Origin: Robiginitalea sediminis
Lineage (GTDB): Bacteria; Bacteroidota; Bacteroidia; Flavobacteriales; Flavobacteriaceae
NCBI RefSeq assembly: GCF_002198115.1
Contig: NZ_NGNR01000006.1
Coordinates: 1-59,262, forward strand
DNA: 59,262 nucleotides
Direction: 5' to 3'
A program made the translations under genes and the position numbers. The notes beneath the pieces are model-generated. The model was not told where the DNA came from. It made no database searches and saw nothing but the letters and a program-made list of their open reading frames with translations. This document shows positions 45,541 through 52,905 of the stretch, one piece after another. Numbering within the stretch: position 1 is the first letter of the stretch; the number at the start of each line of letters is the position of its first letter.

Positions 45541-45573
45541 CCGGATTCCCATCGCGTAGGGAAGGGAATCCGG
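45541..45573. terminator. Hairpin just downstream of carB
   Basis: A perfect 10-bp stem CCGGATTCCC/GGGAATCCGG (45541-45550 and 45564-45573) eight bases after the carB stop. The following T-run on the minus strand is weak (TTGTTTG), so it may be an mRNA-end stabiliser ahead of the stronger terminator. Confidence 0.5.
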
Positions 45574-45581
45574 GATCTCAG

Positions 45582-48434
45582 TTATTTACTCAGGTACATG
45601 GTCCTGCGGGCGTAGAGGTTGTAGAACTCATCGTCCTTCAGGCTGTCTATAAACAGGATGCTCTCCCCGGTACTCTTCATCTCCGGACCGAGGTTCTTGT
45701 TGACATTCGGGAACTTGTTGAAGCTGAAGACCGGTTGCTTGATGGCATACCCCTCCAGTTTGGGGTTAAAGGTAAAGTCCTTGAGAGTCTTCTCCCCCAG
45801 CATCACCTTTGTGGCATAGTTCACATAAGGCTCCCCATAAGCCTTGGCGATAAAGGGTACCGTACGGGAGGCGCGGGGGTTGGCCTCAATCACATACACC
45901 TTGTCGTCCTTGATGGCAAACTGGATGTTGATAAGACCTACCGTGTTGAGGGCCAGGGCAATCTTGCGGGTATGGTCCTTGATCTGCTGCATCACAAACT
46001 CGCCCAGGTTAAAGGGCGGCAGGGTGGCGTTGGAATCCCCGGAGTGAATCCCGCAGGGTTCGATATGCTCCATGATACCGATAATATACACATCCTCCCC
46101 GTCGCAGATGGCATCGGCCTCGGCCTCGATAGCCCCGTCCAGGTAGTGGTCCAGCAGGAGTTTGTTATTCGGGATTTTACGAAGCAAATCCACCACGTGG
46201 GCCTCCAGCTCCTTCTTGTTGATCACAATCTTCATCCCCTGACCTCCAAGCACATAGGAAGGGCGTACCAGCAAGGGGAATTTAAGCTCGTCTGCCAGGG
46301 CCAGGGCCTCGTCGGCGCTTTCGGCCACCCCGAATTGCGGGTACGGGATGTCGTTTTGCTTGAGCAGGGTCGAGAAGCTGCCCCGGTCCTCGGCAAGGTC
46401 CAGACTTTCGAAGCTGGTTCCGATGATGCGGATCCCGTATTTATCCAGTTTTTCGGCAAGCTTCAGGGCTGTTTGCCCCCCGAGCTGCACAATGACGCCT
46501 TCCGGCTTCTCGTGCAGGATAATGTCATAGATATGTTCCCAGAAAACGGGTTCGAAGTAGAGCTTATCGGCCGTATCAAAATCCGTGGAAACCGTTTCCG
46601 GGTTACAGTTGATCATAATGGTCTCATACCCGCATTCCGCGGAGGCGAGTACCCCGTGCACGCAGCAGTAATCGAACTCAATCCCCTGCCCGATCCGGTT
46701 GGGGCCCGAGCCCAGGACCACGATCTTTTTGCGGTCGGTGACCTCGCTGTCATTGGCCACATAGCGCTCCCCATCCGGGGTTTCGATTTCCTCTTCGAAG
46801 GTGGAATAGTAATAGGGGGTCATGGCGCGGAACTCGGCGGCGCAGGTATCCACCAGCTTGTAGACCCGCTTGATGCCCAGGGCCATTCGCTTTTTGTGGA
46901 CCTCGCTCTCCCAGCACTCCAGCATATGGGCAATCTGCCGGTCTGCAAACCCTTTTTGTTTGGCTTCCAGCAGGAGGGCTTTCGGGAGGGATTCCACGGA
47001 GTATTTACTGATTTCCTTTTCCAGCTGATAGAGTTCCTCGTATTGCTTGAGGAACCACATATCGATTTTGGTGATCTCGTGGATCCTACTGAGCGGGATA
47101 CCCAGCTGGATGGCGTCGTAGATCACAAATACCCGGTCCCAGCTGGCGTAGGTGAGCTTCTGGATAATGGTATCGTAGTCGGTATACCCTTTGCCATCGG
47201 CTCCCAGGCCATTGCGTTTGATCTCCAGGGACTGGGTGGCCTTGTGGAGGGCCTCCTGGAAGGACCGGCCAATGCCCATCACCTCCCCTACGGCTTTCAT
47301 CTGCAGGCCCAGGGTACGGTCTGCCCCCTCGAACTTATCGAAGTTCCAGCGGGGGATTTTTACGATGACGTAGTCCAGGGTGGGTTCGAACAGGGCCGAG
47401 GTAGACTTGGTGATCTGGTTTTCCAGCTCGTCCAGATGGTAGCCTATGGCCAGTTTGGCCGCAACCTTGGCAATGGGGTACCCCGTAGCTTTCGAGGCCA
47501 GGGCAGAGGAGCGTGAAACCCGGGGGTTGATCTCAATGGCGATGATGTCTTCCTTCTCGTCCGGACTAACCGCAAACTGCACGTTACACCCGCCGGCAAA
47601 ATCCCCGATGCTGCGCATCATCTTGATGGCCATATCCCGCATCCGCTGGAAGGTGCGGTCCGAGAGGGTCATGGCCGGGGCCACGGTAATGGAGTCCCCG
47701 GTGTGGATCCCCATAGGGTCCATATTCTCGATAGTACAGATAATGACCACGTTGTCGTTCTTGTCCCGAAGGAGCTCCAGCTCGTATTCCTTCCACCCCA
47801 TCATGGCCTTGTCTATCATCACCTCGTGGATGGGCGAAATTTCGAGGCCGCGGCTCAGCAATTCGTCAAAATCCTCCGGCTTATACACAATGGAGGCACC
47901 CGCGCCCCCAAGGGTATAGCTTGCCCGGATCACCAGGGGGAAGCCGAACTCCTGGGCGATTTCCTTCCCCTGCAAAAAGGAGGTGGCGGTGGCCTGCGGG
48001 GCCATGGGAATCCCGATACGCTCCATAAGGTCGCGGAATTTCTCCCGGTCTTCCGTTATGTTGATGGCATCGATATCGACCCCGATAATCTCAATGTCAA
48101 AGTCTTCCCAGATGCCCTTATCGCCGGCCTCAATACAGAGGTTTAGGGCGGTCTGACCTCCCATGGTGGGGAGCACTGCATCGATTTCCGGGTGGTCTTT
48201 GAGCACCTTCACGATAGATTTGGTGTTCAGGGGCAACAGGTATACGTGGTCCGCCATGGAAGGGTCCGTCATAATGGTGGCGGGGTTGCTGTTGATCAGG
48301 ACCGTTTTGATCCCGTCCTCGCGGAGGGATCTCAGGGCCTGGGAGCCGGAATAGTCGAATTCGCAGGCCTGGCCGATGATAATGGGGCCCGAGCCTATAA
48401 TCAGGATGCAGTTGATGTCTTTTCTTCTTGGCAT
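45582..48434 (-). CDS. carB: Carbamoyl-phosphate synthase large subunit
   Basis: A 950-residue enzyme subunit that makes carbamoyl phosphate for pyrimidines and arginine. Two homologous ATP-grasp halves are seen (first half: SGPIIIGQACEFDYSG; second half: SGPNRIGQGIEFDYCC) with the oligomerisation domain between. It ends shortly after KSTGE, where E. coli CarB (1073 residues) continues into a C-terminal MGS-like allosteric domain, so that domain is missing. The small subunit gene carA is not nearby. Confidence 0.96.
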   Translation of the reverse strand: MPRRKDINCILIIGSGPIIIGQACEFDYSGSQALRSLREDGIKTVLINSNPATIMTDPSMADHVYLLPLNTKSIVKVLKDHPEIDAVLPTMGGQTALNLCIEAGDKGIWEDFDIEIIGVDIDAINITEDREKFRDLMERIGIPMAPQATATSFLQGKEIAQEFGFPLVIRASYTLGGAGASIVYKPEDFDELLSRGLEISPIHEVMIDKAMMGWKEYELELLRDKNDNVVIICTIENMDPMGIHTGDSITVAPAMTLSDRTFQRMRDMAIKMMRSIGDFAGGCNVQFAVSPDEKEDIIAIEINPRVSRSSALASKATGYPIAKVAAKLAIGYHLDELENQITKSTSALFEPTLDYVIVKIPRWNFDKFEGADRTLGLQMKAVGEVMGIGRSFQEALHKATQSLEIKRNGLGADGKGYTDYDTIIQKLTYASWDRVFVIYDAIQLGIPLSRIHEITKIDMWFLKQYEELYQLEKEISKYSVESLPKALLLEAKQKGFADRQIAHMLECWESEVHKKRMALGIKRVYKLVDTCAAEFRAMTPYYYSTFEEEIETPDGERYVANDSEVTDRKKIVVLGSGPNRIGQGIEFDYCCVHGVLASAECGYETIMINCNPETVSTDFDTADKLYFEPVFWEHIYDIILHEKPEGVIVQLGGQTALKLAEKLDKYGIRIIGTSFESLDLAEDRGSFSTLLKQNDIPYPQFGVAESADEALALADELKFPLLVRPSYVLGGQGMKIVINKKELEAHVVDLLRKIPNNKLLLDHYLDGAIEAEADAICDGEDVYIIGIMEHIEPCGIHSGDSNATLPPFNLGEFVMQQIKDHTRKIALALNTVGLINIQFAIKDDKVYVIEANPRASRTVPFIAKAYGEPYVNYATKVMLGEKTLKDFTFNPKLEGYAIKQPVFSFNKFPNVNKNLGPEMKSTGESILFIDSLKDDEFYNLYARRTMYLSK

Positions 48435-48470
48435 GCTTAGGGATTGGGTTTTCGGGGTTCAAGGATAAAA

Positions 48471-48502
48471 AAAAGGTGTTACTTTCGGAAAGCAACACCT
48501 TT
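48471..48502 (-). terminator. Intrinsic terminator after rpmH
   Basis: Stem AAAGGTGTT/AACACCTTT (48472-48480 and 48494-48502) extended by an inner CTTTC/GAAAG. On the minus strand it is followed by eight T. It separates rpmH from carB. Confidence 0.85.
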
Positions 48503-48526
48503 AAAGTTGTTAACAGGATATCCCAT

Positions 48527-48685
48527 TTATTTTTTGTGCCTCGGCTCTGAAGATACACTGAGTTTCTTACGACCTTTGGCTCTTCTGCGGGCCAGCACCT
48601 TCCGACCATTGGCCGACGCCATGCGCTCACGGAAACCGTGCTTGTTTCTCCTCTTTCTCTTGGATGGCTGAAATGTTCTCTTCAT
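48527..48685 (-). CDS. rpmH: 50S ribosomal protein L34
   Basis: A 52-residue, very basic protein starting [20 protein letters not shown] and continuing [21 protein letters not shown], the canonical L34 sequence. It has a short acidic-containing tail ([10 protein letters not shown]). A full promoter (48738-48767) lies upstream and an intrinsic terminator follows, so it is a single-gene unit. Confidence 0.97.
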   Translation of the reverse strand: MKRTFQPSKRKRRNKHGFRERMASANGRKVLARRRAKGRKKLSVSSEPRHKK

Positions 48686-48737
48686 CTTGAAAAATTTTCC
48701 CGGGAATGCGGCCCGAAGGCTTCGAATTTTCTGGGCG

Positions 48738-48767
48738 CAAATATACGAAGAGTTTTGGCAATCCCAA
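48738..48767 (-). promoter_or_regulatory. rpmH promoter (-33 TTG, -7 TATATTTG)
   Basis: On the minus strand TTG (48765-48767), 19 bases, then TATATTTG (48738-48745), the same -7 octamer as the putative rRNA promoter at the left edge. A strong housekeeping promoter. Confidence 0.75.
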
Positions 48768-48800
48768 ATGCAGTGCCATTTTTTTTCGAAGAGTTTTTAC

Positions 48801-48808
48801 TACTTTTG
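48801..48808 (+). promoter_or_regulatory. -7 element TACTTTTG of the TPR gene
   Basis: A TAnnTTTG match about 97 bases before the ATG at 48905, divergent from the rpmH promoter. The leader of about 90 bases has no obvious structure. Confidence 0.4.
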
Positions 48809-48904
48809 TGCTCTGGGTCCGGGCCAGCCCCCATGGCCGGAACAAGTGGCCTGAGCGGGTCGGAAACCAGCCGAAATTGACCCATCCAAATAATCCTAAG
48901 ACGC

Positions 48905-49420
48905 ATGTTCAACAAGAATATAAAAATGATCCTGGCAGCCGCCCTGGTTGGCTTTGCCGGATACCAGTTTGTAGAAGGCGAGATCGGAAACGGCATTGCC
49001 CTGATCCTGCTGGCGGGCATCTTTGTTTTTCTCTATTACCGCAATGAGATTATCCTGCTGGCCTTCCTGCGCATGCGCAAACAAGACCTGGAGGGCACGG
49101 AAAAATGGCTGGCGAAAATCAAAAGCCCCAAAGCTGCACTTACCACCAAGCAGCGGGGGTACTACAATTACCTGCACGGGATTATCTACTCCCAGAAGAA
49201 CCTCACCCAGGCCGAGAAATACTTTCGCAAAGCGCTGAAGCTTGGCCTGAATATGGACTACGACGTGGCTATGGCCAAGTTGAGCCTGGCCGGGATCGCC
49301 ATGCAGAAACGGCGCAAGCGGGAGGCTACCACCCTGCTGTCCGAAGCCAAGAAACTGGACAAAAACAACATGCTTACCGATCAGATCCGGATGATGCAGC
49401 AGCAGATGAAGCGCATCTGA
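48905..49420 (+). CDS. Membrane protein with TPR-like domain
   Basis: A 171-residue protein with two N-terminal hydrophobic helices (ILAAALVGFAGYQFVEG and GIALILLAGIFVFLYY) and a cytosolic domain of about three TPR-like helical hairpins (GIIYSQKNLTQAEKYFRKAL is a good TPR helix). Family not identified; probably a small membrane scaffold. It converges on a short ORF whose stop abuts its own, and it is the last intact core gene before the island. Confidence 0.75.
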   Translation: MFNKNIKMILAAALVGFAGYQFVEGEIGNGIALILLAGIFVFLYYRNEIILLAFLRMRKQDLEGTEKWLAKIKSPKAALTTKQRGYYNYLHGIIYSQKNLTQAEKYFRKALKLGLNMDYDVAMAKLSLAGIAMQKRRKREATTLLSEAKKLDKNNMLTDQIRMMQQQMKRI

Positions 49421-49660
49421 TCAGGCAGGAACTTCGATCCCTTCTTTTTGCAGCATGCCGATCAGGGCCTCAGCCTGCTTCCGGTTGGGCAGACCGTGAA
49501 GGTCCCTGGTTTTCCCGTTCTTCAGTTTAAGGCTGTACCGGTCGCGGCCAAAAGCACGGCTGCGCTTCAGGCTCCGGATCTCCTGCAGCGGCACCTCCTT
49601 ACGCCAGTCCTTGCGGAAGATCACCAGATAAAGGCATAAGACGCTGACGGCCCCCAGCAC
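49421..49660 (-). pseudogene. 5'-truncated core gene at the island junction
   Basis: An open frame of about 79 residues starting at a GTG, with a partial membrane helix (LGAVSVLCLYLVIF) and a basic soluble part (YSLKLKNGKTRDLHGLPN) that resembles the end of a small PH-like membrane protein. Upstream in the same frame there are only PLWYV and then sequence of the RHS repeat, with a stop at 49694-49696. The N-terminus therefore seems to have been lost where the repeat is joined. Whether it is still made is unclear. Confidence 0.5.
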
Positions 49661-49670
49661 ATACCACAGG

Positions 49671-49766
49671 GGTAGTCGTTTACACCCTTTTTTTCAATCG
49701 TGGCAGGGGTTTGAGGGGGTTCCCTTTTTCAGTTTTACGACAGCTTATATGTAAAAGAACGTATGT
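49671..49766 (-). repeat. Truncated copy of the RHS cassette repeat
   Basis: About 96 bases that are nearly identical to the first 96 bases of the repeats at 56141 and 58049: GGGTAGTCGTTTACACCC, then TTCAATCGTGGCAGGGGTTT, and the block ending GTAAAAGAACGTATGTT. Where the other copies read ACGCAGG this copy reads GAGGGGG, which removes a TAA in the RHS frame. On the left it abuts a truncated core ORF, so it marks the island edge. Confidence 0.85.
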
Positions 49767-49787
49767 TATCGGACTAAAGATAACGGT

Positions 49788-49973
49788 TTAATCAATTGGC
49801 TTATTACTAATTTTCCTACATTTTCTAGCCCTAGCAATCGCCTCAAGTGCCTTTGTAATTGGCAGGACACCTAGAACGGTCTTTAGGAAGTATCCAAAGT
49901 TTCGTAATCGCTGCCCTGGAAGCAGAGTCAGGTAGATCAGGAAGATCAAAATAGATAACAGATTTAAGTTCAT
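49788..49973 (-). CDS. Small hydrophobic protein with a strong SD site
   Basis: A 61-residue ORF starting MNLNLLSILIFLIYLTLLPG, one membrane helix, then a basic tail (ARARKCRKISNKPID). It has AGGAGG six bases before the ATG, which is unusual in this phylum. No family recognised. It is between the truncated repeat and the non-coding hairpin region; it may be an orphan immunity-like or membrane peptide, or chance. Confidence 0.35.
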   Translation of the reverse strand: MNLNLLSILIFLIYLTLLPGQRLRNFGYFLKTVLGVLPITKALEAIARARKCRKISNKPID

Positions 49974-50040
49974 GGTTCCTCCTATTTTAAGATTCATAGC
50001 CCTTAAGCGTCAAGTCGGATGAATCGAGCGGAACCAAGCT

Positions 50041-50290
50041 ATATTTTTCTGTTTTCGTTTAAAAGGACAGCCCGGGGAGGCCCTTGCCTGGCCTGTGGCC
50101 ACCTGCTCCCAAAGCAGGTAATAAAACGTTTCGGACGCGGCCGGAACTTGCCTTCCGGTCGGGGGCGAAGCGCTAGGCCGAGCGCCGATTGAGCGTCACG
50201 GCCATGTAAAGTGTTTGTCATGACACGCACACATCTTGAATAATGCCCTATTGCTCCTCTTTGGTTGGGGTCTGCGTGCGGGGGATAGCG
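50041..50290. other. Non-coding GC-rich stretch of the island
   Basis: No convincing gene. It holds several small hairpins, for example ACCTGCT/AGCAGGT near 50100-50118. With the two larger hairpins to the right it forms a stretch of over 400 bases without protein genes, downstream of the ORF6N gene. It could be the end of the mobile element or a structured RNA. Confidence 0.4.
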
Positions 50291-50359
50291 GCTATTTTAC
50301 ATAATGTGATTACGGCCCCCGACAGGGAGAGCCGTAATGCCACGTTATGTAAACATAGC
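50291..50359. repeat. Large imperfect palindrome (attC-like hairpin)
   Basis: Nested arms: GCTAT/ATAGC (50291-50295, 50355-50359), TTTACATAA/TTATGTAAA (50296-50304, 50345-50353) and ATTACGGC/GCCGTAAT (50309-50316, 50331-50338), separated by unpaired TGTG and GCCACG. The two-box arms with unequal spacers and extrahelical bases recall folded recombination sites. It is placed near the end of the two-recombinase operon. It lacks the GTTRRRY core of integron attC. Confidence 0.6.
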
Positions 50360-50401
50360 TTTGGAAAGGGCCTTTAGGCCCGTAGCATGGGAGGCGTGAG
50401 G

Positions 50402-50458
50402 GGTAAAAAAGACCGGGCGAGCCGCGAGGGTCCGAGCGGCGGGGGTTTTTTACCCTGG
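50402..50458. terminator. Long hairpin after the ORF6N gene
   Basis: Perfect 10-bp arms GGGTAAAAAA and TTTTTTACCC enclose a second stem (GCCGC/GCGGC). It begins 4 bases after the ORF6N stop and on either strand places a T-run in the outer stem. Terminator, or a structured element end. Confidence 0.55.
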
Positions 50459-50462
50459 GGAG

Positions 50463-50981
50463 TTATTTCTTGTAGCCTACAGGCTTGCGGGGAGGATCCT
50501 TTGGTTTTTCAATCAGCCGTTGCAAGACCTGATAGATTTCCTGGAACTGCTGGCTGTATTGGGATTCCATCTTTTCGATCTTCTTCATGATCTCCTGGTA
50601 ATTGTTGGCCAGCTTGCGCAGCTCCACAAAGGTCTTTATGATCTGGATGTTCACTGCAATGGCCTTGTCGCTTCCCAGTACGCTGGAGAGCATCAGGATG
50701 CCGTATTCGGTAAAACAGAACGGTGGATAGCGCAGTCCCATCTTATCCGATGGATTGGAGGACGCAATTTGCGACCTCCAATGGGCCAGCTCTTCCTTAG
50801 TCATTTCAAACATAAAGTCCTCCGGGAAGCGATCTATATTTCTCCTTACAGCCTCTTTGAGTCGTTTGGTTTCCACCCCATAGAGCTCGGCCAGGTCCCT
50901 GTCCAACATAACCTTTTGACCTCTTACGGCGTGGATTCTTTTGATGATAACCTCATTGGGGATGCTCAGTTCTTTACTCAT
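50463..50981 (-). CDS. ORF6N domain-containing protein
   Basis: A 172-residue protein. Residues 1 to about 100 are an ORF6N (KilA-N-related) domain: VRGQKVMLDRDLAELYGVETKRLKEAVRRN, FPEDFMFEMTKEE, and PPFCFTEYGILMLSSVL. The C-terminal part is a coiled coil (IMKKIEKMESQYSQQFQEIYQVLQ). ORF6N proteins occur in phages and mobile elements and are thought to bind DNA. It lies 54 bases downstream of the recombinase operon, probably as cargo or an accessory factor. Confidence 0.88.
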   Translation of the reverse strand: MSKELSIPNEVIIKRIHAVRGQKVMLDRDLAELYGVETKRLKEAVRRNIDRFPEDFMFEMTKEELAHWRSQIASSNPSDKMGLRYPPFCFTEYGILMLSSVLGSDKAIAVNIQIIKTFVELRKLANNYQEIMKKIEKMESQYSQQFQEIYQVLQRLIEKPKDPPRKPVGYKK

Positions 50982-51035
50982 AACAGGGGTGGGTATTTCA
51001 GTTTTAAAAGTATCTCATTTGTCTTGATATCACAA

Positions 51036-51935
51036 TCAGTGATCGCTAGTTCCCCCGATCGGATGGAAGCGGTCTACCATCTCATGCAGGCCCTCCAGAT
51101 CGTCCTGCAGATACTTCTCGGTAGAGCTGATATAGCGGTGGCCGGCGCGGTACTGCACTTCCCGAAGGTTATATTGGCTGAGCCAATGGGTGATCACTGA
51201 GGCCCGCAGCTGGTGTACGTTTACCACCTTTTGATTGGTGGCGCGTAGTTTCTTTACAATGTGCAAGAGCGTATTGCCCAGCCGGGCATTGCCGGGGATA
51301 AAGAGCCGATCACTTGTAACCTTTCTCCTCTCAACTATGGATTCCCGGGTCTGGCCCACGTATTCCTGTAGTTCGAGCACCTGCCAGGGTTTGAGCTCCA
51401 GGGTACGGGCATTGCTTTTACGGCTTCCTCGGATGTAGATTTTCCCTTTATGAGGCAGGGCGTCCTCCACCTCCAGGCGGATCAGCTCCGAGGTTTTGAG
51501 TCCCTGGTAGACCAGCAGTCCTACCATCACCCGGTTGCGCTGGGCGGTAAGCTGATGGTAAGGATCTTTGATATTCCGGGTAGGGAACGAGTAATAAAGG
51601 TCTTCCAGCTCGTCGGGCTCCAACAGGTTGTGATGCACTTTGCGCACTACGCCCTTTACACTTACATCCTCCAGGGGATTGTCGCTTCGCCGGGCCTCAC
51701 TGATCAGGTACTTAAAATAGGTTTTAAGGCTCCCCAACTTGTGGTTGATCGTCCTTTTGGTATTGCCTTTCCGCTGGAGGTATTGGATGTATTTAAGGCA
51801 CAGTTTGTAATCGATAGCCTCGGGGGGCGTGGCTTGCCTTTTGCACCACTTTTTAAAAAGCTCCCCCGCTCGCAGCTTGCCCTCGATGGTTTTAAGGGTA
51901 TAGCCCTCCCCTTTTAGGTACTGCTCATAATCCAT
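51036..51935 (-). CDS. Tyrosine recombinase with altered catalytic Arg
   Basis: A 299-residue phage-integrase-family protein. The N-terminal SAM-like core-binding domain covers residues 1-100. In the catalytic domain the box I Arg is replaced: GLKTSELIRLEV has Lys147 where most have Arg. The HxxR motif (H241, R244), H266 (AGHRYIS) and the nucleophile Tyr275 (STEKYL) are kept. It overlaps the upstream recombinase gene by 11 bases and is probably its partner, as in two-recombinase transposons. Confidence 0.88.
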   Translation of the reverse strand: MDYEQYLKGEGYTLKTIEGKLRAGELFKKWCKRQATPPEAIDYKLCLKYIQYLQRKGNTKRTINHKLGSLKTYFKYLISEARRSDNPLEDVSVKGVVRKVHHNLLEPDELEDLYYSFPTRNIKDPYHQLTAQRNRVMVGLLVYQGLKTSELIRLEVEDALPHKGKIYIRGSRKSNARTLELKPWQVLELQEYVGQTRESIVERRKVTSDRLFIPGNARLGNTLLHIVKKLRATNQKVVNVHQLRASVITHWLSQYNLREVQYRAGHRYISSTEKYLQDDLEGLHEMVDRFHPIGGTSDH

Positions 51936-52896
51936 CTTCCATCTTCTCTAACAGGTGGGTATAGATCTGGGTGGACTCCAGCGAGCTATGACCCAAAAAG
52001 GTTTTGATTTTCTCTAACGGTACCTCCTGCTCTAAAAGGTGGGTGGCAATGGAGTGGCGCAGGGTATGCAGGGTGATTTGCTTCTCTGAGATTTCCGGAT
52101 CGTTGGCCGCCTGTACCATCGCTTGCAGGCGGTGAGCCAGGCTCATCCCTAGAAGGCGCGTACCATGATGGTTGAGCAAAAAGGCTTCCGTATCGCATTT
52201 GATATTGAACCGGGGGCGGGATGCGTACAAGTAATCCTGTAAGATATCCAGGTTATAGGCATTCACCGGAACAAAGCGCTCTTTGTAGTTCTTGCCCTTT
52301 CTTACGTAGATGCGCTGCCTGTCAAAAAGGATGTCCGATACATCCAGGCTAACCGCCTCATTCCTTCGGAGTCCCGCGCTGTAGAGCAAGACCAGTATGG
52401 CCCGGTCCCGCTTGCGGTACTGTGATTTCGGATGGCTGCTTCGGGTGGCTTTAAAAAGGCGTTTGATTTCTGCTTGGGTGAGTACGTGGCTACGCGCCTG
52501 GCCGGGATCTCGCTCCGCCTTTAGGTGCACCTGCAGGGCGCTTTGCACCCCGTGCTGGCGCAGGTATTCCCTAAACTTCTTTAAAGCCTGCTGGTGTTTG
52601 TTTAAATACGCTTTGCTAAGAGCCCCAGCCCGCCGCTCGTTGGCCCGCTGTTGCAGCTGCTCGTAATAGGCTCTGATTGTTTTTGAGGTGATTTGCCCTA
52701 TCCCGGTGATCCCAGCCTGCTCCATCGCGTAAAAAAACTCCTGTAGGTGATTGGGCAGGTAATACACCGTACTCTCTGCATAACCCAGTACATCCAACCA
52801 GTCCCTAAAGCTGGAGACTAGCACCCGGTAGCTCTCATTCTGTAGGCGGAGTTTTTTCATCGCAATCGCAGGGCTTTTTCTTTTATGGTGGTTCAT
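51925..52896 (-). CDS. Tyrosine recombinase/integrase
   Basis: A 323-residue XerD-like recombinase with a complete catalytic set: Arg177 (SAGLRRNE), Lys in RKGKNYKE, H277-x-x-R280 (LHTLRHSIATHLL), H303 (FLGHSSLEST) and nucleophile Tyr312 (IYTHL). The core-binding domain is in residues 25-120. Located between the ATPase gene (9-base gap) and the second recombinase (11-base overlap), so the three are translated from one mRNA. Confidence 0.93.
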   Translation of the reverse strand: MNHHKRKSPAIAMKKLRLQNESYRVLVSSFRDWLDVLGYAESTVYYLPNHLQEFFYAMEQAGITGIGQITSKTIRAYYEQLQQRANERRAGALSKAYLNKHQQALKKFREYLRQHGVQSALQVHLKAERDPGQARSHVLTQAEIKRLFKATRSSHPKSQYRKRDRAILVLLYSAGLRRNEAVSLDVSDILFDRQRIYVRKGKNYKERFVPVNAYNLDILQDYLYASRPRFNIKCDTEAFLLNHHGTRLLGMSLAHRLQAMVQAANDPEISEKQITLHTLRHSIATHLLEQEVPLEKIKTFLGHSSLESTQIYTHLLEKMEDGL

Positions 52897-52905
52897 TTTT
52901 AAAAA

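Noticed and set aside
45735-47516. 593-residue antisense open frame within carB
   Set aside because: Shadow of a long GC-rich conserved gene; no family resemblance.
50039-50230. 63-residue open frame
   Set aside because: Arg/Pro-rich with no pattern, inside the structured non-coding stretch.
50291-50359. Integron attC site
   Set aside because: The hairpin looks similar but no GTTRRRY core is present, and neither recombinase shows the extra integron-integrase patch that I could recognise. Kept only as an attC-like structure.
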